This document shows, one piece after another, positions 1 to 9,602 of a stretch of DNA of 64,000 nucleotides (positions within the stretch are counted from its first letter, which is position 1; every line of letters begins with the position of its first letter). This DNA comes from Symmetrospora coprosmae (lineage: Eukaryota; Basidiomycota; Cystobasidiomycetes; Symmetrosporaceae): NCBI GenBank assembly GCA_008802785.1, contig VUYT01000016.1, forward strand, positions 310,001 to 374,000, read 5' to 3'. Both the position numbers and the translations under genes were made by a program. The notes under the pieces were generated by a model. That model saw only the letters and a program-made list of their open reading frames with translations. It was not told the DNA's origin and searched no databases.

Positions 1-1554
1 CAATTGGCGGGTCTGAACGGCGGCTTGCTGGAGCAACTTGGAAGAAAAGCGAATGAAGATGATGTTCTGCGTGCTGCAGCAGTAGTCGCAGGCATCAAGC
101 TCCAGATTCCCGATGCCCAGTCTGCACCGGGCTCGCAGGCTTACACCTCCGCGGCGCCGGCGGCTAAGCCAGCGACTTTCCCGCAGAAGGATGCTATTCG
201 CCTCCTCAAGCAGCTGTGTCGCAAAACCTTCAGCGGGAAGGATTCAGACCTCGCCTTCCTCGTTTTCGAGGGTTTGAGCCTGCTGTCCATGAAGCCGTCC
301 GCACGGCGGGACTTTACGTCAGACGAGCCCTTCATCAAGGCGCTGATCAAGCGTGGGTCCGAGCACGCCTATGCAGCCTTCAGCATCGCGACCATATTTG
401 CTCTGTTGACGGCGTACCACCGTCCAACTAGCGGAGATGATCGCCTGAAGGAGAAAATGCGGCAATATGCGCGACGGGCGGGCGGAGACATTGGAGAGGG
501 CGCAAGCGAAGAGCAGGAACAGGACGAGTCAGATAGCGAGATCGACGAGCGCAATGTCAGACTTATTGACTGGGGAATCGTCAGACCCACGGCACTCTTC
601 GCACGGAGCTCAAGTGCGGTAGTACGTCGGCTGGCGGCAACCATTCTGGACGGCCTGGTGTCGAAGAAGGACGGGCGAGGCACTATCATTCAACAAGGCG
701 GAGCGCGCGCCCTTGTCAATATCATCCGGGCGTCTGCCGACACGCTGGCGACATCATCACCACCACAGGAAGAGCTGCTCGCCGTCCAGATTCTGGCGAG
801 GCTCCTCATTACAGCCAACCCGATACTTGTTCTCGGACCTGGTCAGGAGACTTTGCTAGATCTGGTCCGACCCATCGCCCTGCTCGTCACTGCGCCTACC
901 GCCAGCCTACTTCAGCACTTTGAAGGACTGATGGCGCTCACCAACATCGCGGGGCTGTCTGAACAGCTAGAGGACAGGATCGCAAAGGAGAATGGGCTGC
1001 TGAGCCGAATCGAGGAGATATTGCTTGAAGGACCTGCGGAGCCAACGCCAGACGAGCCGACAGACGGCAGAACGCTCTGCAGGCGGGCAGCAACCGAGCT
1101 GCTTTGTAACATCATCAGTTGCGAGACCGTCTTCCTCCGGTACAGCGCACTAGATCAAGAGGAGCGGATACGGAAAGACGGTCGGCTTCCACAAGCCGTT
1201 GCGAGCCGACTGCAAGTCCTTGTCGTTCTGTGCGACGTGGACGATGCCGCTACCCGCCAAGCAGCCCTGGGCGCGCTAGCCTACCTGACAAATGCGTCGA
1301 CCGTCTGCTTGCATATAGCTAGCGACCCAAAGAGGCTCGCTATCATCCTCGCCTCCGCGGACACGGATGACGACGATGCAGAGGAGGGCGTTCAGATCAG
1401 GGCAACCGTGATCCTAGGCAACCTATGCGTACATTCCAGCGACAGGAAGCAGGACTGCGTGAAGGCTCTGCTGCAGCTGGCGCAGGATGGTCATGGAGGA
1501 GCGAAAGCGCAAGCAGCCGAGATTCTGGCGGGCTTGCAGTCGCCCAATGAGTAG
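1..1554 (+). CDS. UNC-45/She4-type myosin chaperone, 3' part
   Basis: The reading frame is already open at base 1 (CAA TTG GCG), so the 5' end lies outside the window; the visible 517 codons hold no intron and stop with TAG at 1552-1554. The product is almost wholly alpha-helical and Leu/Ala rich, with armadillo-like repeats, and it fits the central and UCS regions of UNC-45/Cro1/She4 proteins. These chaperones fold and stabilise myosin motor domains in the cytosol, serving actin cables, endocytosis and cytokinesis. An acidic linker of Glu/Asp/Ser lies near residues 165-180. The absence of TPR repeats cannot be judged because the N-terminus is missing. It is convergent with the next gene, 120 bases apart. 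Family assignment is by overall character, without alignment. Confidence 0.75.
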   Translation, partial: QLAGLNGGLLEQLGRKANEDDVLRAAAVVAGIKLQIPDAQSAPGSQAYTSAAPAAKPATFPQKDAIRLLKQLCRKTFSGKDSDLAFLVFEGLSLLSMKPSARRDFTSDEPFIKALIKRGSEHAYAAFSIATIFALLTAYHRPTSGDDRLKEKMRQYARRAGGDIGEGASEEQEQDESDSEIDERNVRLIDWGIVRPTALFARSSSAVVRRLAATILDGLVSKKDGRGTIIQQGGARALVNIIRASADTLATSSPPQEELLAVQILARLLITANPILVLGPGQETLLDLVRPIALLVTAPTASLLQHFEGLMALTNIAGLSEQLEDRIAKENGLLSRIEEILLEGPAEPTPDEPTDGRTLCRRAATELLCNIISCETVFLRYSALDQEERIRKDGRLPQAVASRLQVLVVLCDVDDAATRQAALGALAYLTNASTVCLHIASDPKRLAIILASADTDDDDAEEGVQIRATVILGNLCVHSSDRKQDCVKALLQLAQDGHGGAKAQAAEILAGLQSPNE

Positions 1555-1674
1555 CGTAGCGCAACCTGCGCATGTAAGACGGACCGCTCGCACACGCTGT
1601 AATGAGAAGCGAGCACTAGGTGCATTCCCGTCTGTCTGCAACTTGCTCTACAGCCATCTACTCTAATTCTTCTA

Positions 1675-3226
1675 CTACTCATCGCCAAAGATGTAAGGCA
1701 GGATGAATGCGAGCTTCTTCCGCTCGTCTTCGGGCCAAGCCTCGCGCTTGGTCATGATAGAGTACTCCATGCCGCCCTCCTCACCCTTACCGAGCTCCCC
1801 GGCTGCGACGGCGCGATGCACGGCGGTGAGGACCTCTCCAGTGATCTTTTTGCTGACCTCCACGTTGCGAGTCAGGGTGGCAATGACTTCGGCAACCGTG
1901 ACGGGCTCCTCCGAGACCCTCCAGGCATCGTAGTCGCTAAATGGTAGGGAAAGATTGCGTTAGCCCCTACTGATATCGGGAAGGTGACAGCGGGCACGGA
2001 AACCTACGTGGACGTGCACACGAGCGCATAGCTGATGAGCGTATCTCGCATCAGCTCCGCGAACGCCGACTGCGTGAATGTACCGCCTTGATATTCCTCA
2101 CCTAATCTCGGCCTCGCGAGCAAGCTTAGATTCCGGGATGGCGGACATGTTCTGCGGTTTCGGCCACATGAGGGTTCAGCATCTGGCCCTGGTTCAGTAT
2201 GCACACTCGATTATCGGGTAGGACCCACTATGATGTCGCCTCCCCATGCACGGTAAAGGTTGCTCTCAGCTCGGGTCGAGAAGGCTGGTCTGGCAGCCGG
2301 GTGTGCAGCAACAATTTCAGCGGATGCTTGCGAGCAACCCTGCAACACCTTATATTCACCCTTCCATGACCACGGCAGTCTTGTTGACGTGCAGCTTGGG
2401 CTTTGGAGCGTCAGCCGGCAGAGTAGGGATGACCTTCTCGACCAGGGGTGCAATGAGGTCGATGAGCTTCTTCGAGAAGGGCTCTCCGAACATAGCATGG
2501 CCGACAATAGTGTCCGGAAAGTAGGTGGATGGTCGGATGCCCTGTATTTGAGATCACATCAGTCAGCGGAGAGCCAAGCAGAGGGCATACAGACACTCCC
2601 CCCTCACCTTGGTTCGGTCGATGAGCTGGTCCGGGAGGACAATGTCTCCCGGAGCGATCTCCTCTCGGAGTGAGCCGACTGCGCTGAAGGCAACAATTGC
2701 CTTCACACCAATGCTCTTGAACGCCGCAATGTTAGCACGCGATGGGACGGTCGAAGGCGTGATATGGTGGTTGCGGCCGTGGCGTGCAATGAAAGCGATG
2801 GACTCGCCGCTGGGCAGGTTAAACACGGCAATGGGAGACGAAGGCTTCCCCCATGGCTGCGACGATAGATGCACAAGAGGCGGGGAACAGTCAGCTGTCC
2901 TTGCTTTGCGGAGGACGGTCCTGGCCAGAAAGTCGAGCAGGACGGGCGCGCACAGTATCGACCTCGATGTCCCGAACGTGCGTCAGGTTGTCGAGCTTGT
3001 ACAGCCCTGATGAGACAACACGAGTGTCAGTTGCACGAGCAATGCAGAACCCGTCTCCGCGCTCTGAGCCCATTCCGCTCTCTCGCTCACCGGATCCGCC
3101 TATCACTCCAACTGCAGGCCCGGACAGCATCAAGCATCAAGCAGGTTAGCAGCTTCTCGTGGTTTATGGGACGTCCGGCGGACAGAGACGACTCCGGCGC
3201 TCACCGACAATGTTCTCCTTCGACAT
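1675..3226 (-). CDS. MEU1: S-methyl-5'-thioadenosine phosphorylase (MTAP)
   Basis: This is the methionine-salvage enzyme that splits methylthioadenosine with phosphate into adenine and methylthioribose-1-phosphate. Family motifs appear in order across about eight exons: [12 protein letters not shown] near the N-terminus, [45 protein letters not shown], the substrate segment [29 protein letters not shown], and [13 protein letters not shown], where the TDYD Asp contacts the adenine base. Exon 1 is 22 bases (3205-3226) and exon 2 only 21 bases (3091-3111); exon 3 is 2954-3006 and exon 4 2608-2856. The ATG at 3226 was chosen because its frame joins these small exons exactly into the glycine-rich phosphate loop. 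The last exon is 1675-1936. The product looks complete and of usual length (about 300 residues). Confidence 0.88.
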
Positions 3227-3467
3227 GGTGGACTGATCGCAGATGCCAGTGGATTGGATTGGACGAGCAAGACAGAGCCAGTCCTGCTCACCGTCTCGAC
3301 TCGAGATGGTCTGTGGGCAGCACGTGCAGGCGTGGGCCGAACAGGACGACAATGCAGTCGCAAGTGTGTACAACAACGAAGGAGGACAATAGTAAGCCAG
3401 GTATAGTGCCAATATGCTACTTGTGCGTTCTTTCGACGACCCGAGCCGGCCCACGCCGGTCAAAGCG

Positions 3468-6400
3468 TCATGAACCATCTCCTTCCACCTCGTCCGCGTC
3501 CAAGGCCTCCGCCTCGGCAAGCTCTTCCTCCATTCTCTCTCGCCAGTTGAGCCAATGGTCATCTTTGTCGCCTCCCCCATGGCTCGATACCTCCGAAACA
3601 TGGCGGTAATGGCTATCTGATGCGCGCCGGGGATGAGACGGCAGACCAAGGCCGATAGGATGCCTCGGGGGTGGCACATCCTCTGCAAAATAGCGAGACT
3701 TGGCCTCGCGCAGAGCCGCAAGGAAGTTATGCGGCAGAGAGGGCTCAACATCCGCCAGAGACGCTGCCTCCGTGGCCGAGGCGTCCGATCCGGCGCACTG
3801 CACACTCCCACTCCGCATGATGGGCGTCGAACCGTTGGGACCTCTGAGGCATGGTTGCGGAGATCGATGCAGCGGTCCAAAGGGCTCACGCTGATAATCA
3901 ACTAGCGCCTCGTTGAAGGTCGGAAGTGCGAAGGGAAGCTGCGGCACCCAGGAGATCAACAGGCTAGTTGGCGAGATCACGGATTGCGCATGATCCACTC
4001 ACCATGACTCTGGAATCCAGGAGCTCATTCGAGCACTCTGGCCGTTCTGGCGGTTCGTAGGTCGCATAGATCGACTTGCCAGGCTGCAGAGACGCCGTGC
4101 GCTGGCTGTGACTGGATAGAGGGCCTCCGAAGATCTCGTCGATGTGTCGTTCAACATCTGTGCGTGGATCAGATGTCCTCGAAGACTCGTGAGATCGTTT
4201 CTCGTAGTCACCCTCGTCAGAGGAGGGGTTCGACTGTTCTGATGCGGTGCGGGACGACCGAGATGATACAGATGGACGAGCTGCAGCTTCCGCTTCTTCC
4301 TGCTCGGCGTTCTCGATATCCTGTAGCACGCGCCGCCGTCTTCGAAAGATTTGCAGACAGTCAGCAAGGGCTCTGCCGGAAAATCGAAGTCTCCAAAAAT
4401 GACGCACTCCCAGTCTTTGTGGAGCTGAGCGAGATACTGTGCGCACTCCTCGCTCATTTTCGGCTCGTCTACCTCGTACCGGTAATCTTTGACGGCTTTG
4501 CGCATCTGAACGGGATTGAGCGTCTTTAGATTCTGCATGGTTGCCAGCAGACCGTCGATGGATGATTCGGACGACAAGCACTGCAACCATTGCAAGAGCT
4601 CGTTGAGCGGCTTGAAGTGAGCAGACACCATTTGCACCGGCAGGCGGTTCGTCCGCGCCCAATCCTCGAGCGACGAGACGTTGAGTCTGATTTGGATGGC
4701 GCGAGACCGGCATAGATGCCGCTTCTTTGCCGAAGTCAAGATACGGTTGAACAGCTCGCTCGCAATCCAGTAGAGGAGCTGCGAGAATGCCTGCACGACG
4801 ATGCAAGGGTGCCCTGCAAAGTCGTAGTGCTGCAGAATGAACAGCGTTGACGAGAGAATGCTGGTGACTGAGCGCGGGCTCAGCTCGATCGTGTCCTTGC
4901 CTGCCGACATGGGCGTGATCTGGCCCGAGCCGCTCCGCATCATCGGCGTTGATGGTGTGCGTGACCTCGCCGAGACGAGCTTGTTTGGGGAAGGTGCACC
5001 TGCTGGCGAGCCTTGTGTCGAAGCAGTCCCATTACCGAAGTGCATCGAGGTTGCGCGGTCTGGCGAAGCGAACAGACCCATCACAGATGGTCGCGAAGCT
5101 GGCGAGTGTGAGGCCAAGGAGCTGAGGGAGCCGAGTGAGGCGAACGAGTCCTTCTTGCTGCGAGCCGTGAGGGCTCTTACGAAGCGCCATTCGCCCTCAA
5201 AGCGGATGTCCTCGAAGCCAGGCAGAGCTTCGTGTTCGAGCATAGCCCCATCGAGCACCTTATCGAGCCGGCGCTCCGTATCGCGAATGCAGAACACGAA
5301 GATCTCGCGAACGAGGTCGTGCAAGTTGTCCTGGTATTCCAGCGTGTTCTCGGCGGTTTGCGGGTCCTTCCGGAGATAGTAGAGGAGGAGAATCGAGTTT
5401 GACAGCCAGAAGGCGGAGTTGGCGAGGTCTTCTGCGTGTTGCTGTTATCGAGGAGACCCCGGTATCGCATTCGGTGAATCTGTTAGCCTAACAGCCCTTA
5501 TCATACAAAGATCTGGCCACGCACATGTATAGAGGCCTCTATGCGATCGATGGCGCCAATCATGAGCTCGCCTAGGAGATCCTCGCCACCGAATCGGGAA
5601 GCATAGCGTGCAGCGAGAAAGACGATGTTGGCGGGGAGGAAACGGACCTCGTTCTGCCGCGATGGCCGTATCTCTGTAGCCAAGTCGAGTATGGCCGGGA
5701 GGTCGTGTATCGAGAATGCAAGCATCTCCTCCGTCTGGCATTGCTCCCAGTCGAAGGGAGTCTTGCCAGCTGCACCCTCTTCCAGGCCATCCTGCATGCC
5801 TCGCTCGCCGTCCTCCATCTCGTCCGCTTCCGTGATGTCGGGCATGTCATTTCCACTCGGCATGGCGGCTGTCGAAATGTCTAGGAGGCTGAAGTCCAGG
5901 TCTAGATTTTGGGCCGATTCCATGGCCAAGTCAAGACGCATCTGCTGATCCCTTTCTAAGGCGCTACCTGCTGCCGCTGTTGCCGGAGAGAAGGTGGTGC
6001 CTGTCGATGGCGCTGCACCAGCAGGTAAGCTGGTGTGCTTCGACGCGACCTTGCTGTTGGACCTGTTCCTGGTGGATGGCAGGTGCCCGCCAGGCAGCGA
6101 GGCTACACTGCTCCTCCGGCATGGCTGTCTCGTAGCAGCTTGTTCGGTTGAGGTCGACAAGCGGCGTTCGCTGCCGTGTAGCGACCGAGCCTCCTCCTCC
6201 TCCTGCTCTACTTCCTTGTCCTCAAAGTCCTGCAGCACGGACCGGTAGACGTCTCCCTCCGGGCCCCGCCTGATCAGGTCGATAGCAGCGAGGCCGTTGT
6301 GCGAGCGGAGGGTGGTGGAGGCGCGTCTGTTGATGAGGAAGGACGACAATGGCAGGTCTGCGTTGTCCGTCGGGCAGTTCGCGTTATGGGTCACGACGCG

Positions 6401-6852
6401 TCCCGCTCAGCTTTGGGCCTCTCGTGCGTGACCGCCGCCTTTGAGTCGGATGACGCACTGTTTGTCTGGAACGCCCACATCAAGGCCGTCCACCCGCGCG
6501 TATCCCTGGCGTTGATGTCTGCGCCTGCTTCGAGCAGCAGCCTGACGACGTCGCCGAGGCCGCTGAAGGCAGCGAGCACAATGGCCGGGCTGCCGCTTCC
6601 ATCAGTGCCCTCGATGTGGAACAGCGCCCTCGCCTGCGCGTTCTGGACCAGGTACTCGAGCAGCTCGAGGTTGTTGCTCGAAGCTGATTGAAAGAATGCC
6701 CTCGCTATCAACTGCTGCTTGCTACCCAGAGGGATGGTGGACGAGCTTGCGACCTCTTGCACACGCGACGGTGTCAGCAGCACCTCCGCAGCGAGCTCAG
6801 GGTCCAGCCCCGGCTCGGCCACAGCAGCGTCGTCGTCGTTGTCGAGGCTCAT
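3468..6852 (-). CDS. Ankyrin repeat and DIL (dilute) domain protein
   Basis: The ATG at 6852 opens with an acidic N-terminus (MSLDNDDD). Ankyrin repeats follow at about residues 60-190, for example NLELLEYLVQNAQARALFHI, VVRLLLEAGADINARDTRGW and HNGLAAIDLI. A Ser/Glu-rich linker comes next, then a DIL domain, with typical stretches such as FRILQHYDF-like FILQHYDFAG, QAFSQLLYWIASELFNRIL, IRLNVSSLEDWARTN and LNPVQMRKAVKDYRYEVDEP. The DIL domain is the cargo-binding globular tail fold of class V myosins. Stand-alone ankyrin-DIL proteins are known in fungi and probably act as adaptors in membrane or motor traffic. The C-terminal 170 residues are low-complexity and acidic. At least four introns are needed (gaps near 6350, 5480, 4340 and 4000), and their exact borders were not all fixed. 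Stop at 3468-3470. Confidence 0.82.
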
Positions 6853-7205
6853 GCTGTCGATGCGAGGTGGAGTAGCGCAGGGTGTGTCATGCTAGCATGC
6901 TGCCATGCCGTCTTTTGTTGAAGATACAACCTGACGCGCTCGTTCCCCTCCAGCTCTCTGTGCTCGGTCACGCTCAGCGGTGTGGCAATTCAGGGCCGGC
7001 TGTCTGCACTGCGACATTGGCAAGAGGCAAACACTGCAGCTGCGAGTACAGTCGTATCTACCACTGACGCTACTGTGGGTTCATCATGAGCAGATTGGGC
7101 AGGCGAAACTGCGCTTGGACACACCTTCGTCAGTATATCGTTGTTTCGGGAGGACCTCCCTCGGAATTCCCCCTCGGGGACGAACACTTCGCACCTGCGG
7201 TATGC
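6853..7205. other. Intergenic stretch
   Basis: This stretch of 353 bases lies upstream of the ankyrin-DIL gene and downstream of the small membrane-protein gene. It holds the ankyrin-DIL promoter. I see no credible coding exon, RNA gene or repeat in it. Confidence 0.5.
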
Positions 7206-7412
7206 TCAGTCCTCGTCTTCATCCTTGAGAGGAAGCTTTCCAGTCCTCTCTTGCTCCGCGATAGCCCTCTCCATCGCCGCCTTTTCGTCAATGGTGGGTT
7301 CCGACCATCGATACAAGGCATAAGCACCGAGCAGAGGCAGCCCGAAGATGGCGAACAGGCCAATAGGGCCTGGCAAGCGAGGCGTAGGTGCGCTTGAGTC
7401 TCCAGGCATCAT
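7206..7412 (-). CDS. Small single-pass membrane protein, 68 residues
   Basis: I do not recognise this protein. The ATG at 7412 (or the adjacent one at 7409) opens a frame of 68 residues. It starts with a Pro-rich segment ending PTPRLPGP, followed by one hydrophobic helix (IGLFAIFGLPLLGAYALY). A charged, helical C-terminus (IDEKAAMERAIAEQERTG) ends in Asp/Glu. The shape suits a small inner-mitochondrial or ER membrane subunit with a soluble tail. The frame stays open further upstream without an ATG (Arg-rich, LVLRRVSFSLQHANA), so a short upstream exon carrying a mitochondrial presequence is possible but was not found. The clean stop, codon use like its neighbours and good TM/charge layout support a real gene. 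Confidence 0.55.
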   Translation of the reverse strand: MMPGDSSAPTPRLPGPIGLFAIFGLPLLGAYALYRWSEPTIDEKAAMERAIAEQERTGKLPLKDEDED

Positions 7413-7805
7413 GATCGACGACGCCAATGCGTTCGCGTGTTGGAGAGAGAATGAGACGCGTCGGAGGACGAGGCCGCAGGTACCAACCAGGGCAACGGGG
7501 TCTGCGCGAATCCCGAGACCCGCAAGAAGAGGCACCGGTGCGCGGTCTACGTGTTATTGTTGTCTCACAGTAAAGCTATCGGTCGCCGCCGTCTGACTGC
7601 GAGCTGGCTTTAGTTGCCAAGGGCTCGCGTCAATCATAACAAGAGTAACGGACATTGAGAAGGCTCCAGAACGATATAAGCGCGCGTGACGTGTATCGCA
7701 TGCATCTCGAGCCCGACCCCGCTTTCGTGGTGCTCCGCGCCGTCCCATGCCGAGTCCCCACTGTCCCCTCCAAGATCTGCAGAGAAGCTCATCGTGGCCC
7801 CCCGC
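7413..7805. other. Intergenic stretch
   Basis: This stretch of 393 bases lies between two minus-strand membrane-protein genes. It should contain the promoter of the small gene and the 3' UTR of the multi-pass one. No convincing gene, repeat or RNA was seen. Confidence 0.45.
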
Positions 7806-8869
7806 TTAGTAGATCCAGGCAGATCGATACTCTGGATACCAATAGTAGAGCGGCAGTGCCAAGAGAGCAACAATCACTACTGCTTCTGGCAGGACCCTGT
7901 ATACGCGCGCGATATGTCAGCTGCTCGAAGTTTGCCTGTCCTCGGTCAGACGCCGACTCACCACAGCACATAGAAGGCCGTGCTGCTTCGCCTTGACCAT
8001 GCTTCGTCACTTCTGTGCCGAAGGGCGAGATAGATGACCGGGGTCAGGAGAATGACGGTCTGCGGACGATGTTCGGGAGCTTTTCATTAGCCGACCGTTC
8101 TGCCCTCACGAGAGCGGTTGCAACTCACGAGCACAAAGAGGAAGACAGTGGTCGGATAGTGAGTGAGGTGAGGTGTCCTGAGCATCTGTTGGAGCAGCAG
8201 CAGGCCCAGGAAGATGAAGAGGAGGACAATGTAGGCGAGGATGCATTTTGGCAGCTCCATCGTGTGCACCCAGCTCGCACAGCAGACTATGGCGATGAAG
8301 GCGCCGAGGAGGATGCCAGAGAGAAGGTGGACGAATGTGCGGTGACGCCGTCCGTAATAGTCCGGAACAGAGTTGAAGTGCTCGCCGACCAAAATGAGGA
8401 TTGTCTCGCAGAGGAGCAGGAATCCGACGGCCAGCAGGGCCAGCATGGCTATCGTTGTAGAGGTAGACGATCGGCGCGAGGTTACGCGTGATGGAGGATG
8501 GATGTGGCTACTTACCTCGGACTAGGGTGAGGCTATACGCGTTGTGTTCTAGCATCCACACCCTGATGGCAAAGGCAGCGATCTGTGTAGCTGTGAAGAG
8601 GAGCTGAGGGCGAGGCACAGACATGGCACATGTCAGCAGGCCAGCAGGCCAGCATGGTCAGATAGCGGACAGCAACCAACCATCCAACCCATGGCTGGAA
8701 CGCCATGGACCGGAAAGCGAGATAGACGGCTTCACTTTGTGCCAGACGTCAGGTCAGCCGCTAGCCTGCATGTATATGGATGCTAGTGCACGAACGCGAC
8801 AAGACTGTCCGGCGTCGGAAACAGCTGGTCTACGAGCTCGCCGCGACGGCCGAGCGAGATGTCGGGCAT
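7806..8869 (-). CDS. Multi-pass membrane protein, family not identified
   Basis: At least four exons join into a protein with six or seven hydrophobic helices. In order these are LLFTATQIAAFAIRVWML, MLALLAVGFLLLCETILILV, FVHLLSGILLGAFIAIVCCA, CILAYIVLLFIFLGLLLLQQ, the pair VFLFVLV with TVILLTPVIYLAL (joined over an intron at about 8055-8125), and VLPEAVVIVALLALPLYYW. It ends PEYRSAWIY with TAA at 7806-7808. Splice pairs are clear between the helices (GTGAGT donors, CAG or TAG acceptors). The start is the weak point: the ATG at 8869 gives MPDISLGRRGELVDQLFP, but the join to the next exon (EAVYLAFRSMAFQPWVGW) could not be phased with certainty, so an ATG at 8706 is an alternative. Fungal RTA1-like or DUF3112-type 7TM families are possibilities; neither is shown. 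Confidence 0.6.
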
Positions 8870-9602
8870 GGTGGACGGGCTCTTGGGCAGGTGTGTGTCG
8901 CCAGGCGGGCCAGAAGGGTGCTGCGAAAGTCAGGGAGCAGAACTTGAAGGGACTGAGGGCGGGAAGGCAAGCTCGCAGAGAATCCTCTTTCCTCTCCCCA
9001 GAGCAAGCCCGTGGATCCTGCATCAACACGCTCTCTCTTGACAACGGCGGAAGACGGCGGAGCTCTGCCGGAGGGAGGAAGGAAGATGAGACGGTGACGT
9101 GACGAGGCCCATGGACAGAGCTCCGCGTCGGCTTCACGCTCGAGCTTTTGGGCAGCGGCGCGCACGAGCGACTACGGCAGCGCCATCTGATTGCGCGGAG
9201 ATCCTGTGACCGCACAGTATGGCAGCTTCCAAGAGGGATGAGCGACGTAGCGAGCTCTCGGATCATGTCATGGAGCTTTCCAAGCGCAGCAGCACCGGCA
9301 GCCATTAGCACGGCTCTGAAGGCCCATCGACGTGTGCGTTGTTGATCATGTAGCGTTCTGTGCACACCCTGCACCCTGCAGACTTGTCCGCCGACTAATC
9401 TTGCCCAAAGCAGCGACCCCAATTCGGGAAAGTCGACGTCGGGAAGGTGGGCGGAGGCGGCTTGCCTGCAGGAGCAGGAGGATAGGGGCAGGACGGGCAC
9501 CACAGTCAGGGAAGAGGCCTGCGATTTGGAGACCGCATCGTCTCGTCTCAGCAGACTATCACAGTATCGCAGGGATAGCACACTGCGTCGACTGCTGCAG
9601 CC
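8870..9602. promoter_or_regulatory. Divergent promoter region
   Basis: This stretch of 733 bases separates the divergent starts of the multi-pass membrane protein (minus) and the transporter (plus). Long open frames here on the minus strand have composition unlike the neighbouring proteins and no recognisable domain. No RNA gene or repeat was seen. Confidence 0.5.

Noticed and set aside
2869-3609. Plus-strand open frame of 246 codons
   Set aside because: It runs antisense through the MTAP exons and its promoter; Arg/Ser-rich shadow composition.
3164-3901. Minus-strand open frame of 245 codons upstream of MTAP
   Set aside because: It overlaps the C-terminal exon of the ankyrin-DIL gene in another frame and lacks any domain; the DIL frame has the better continuity.
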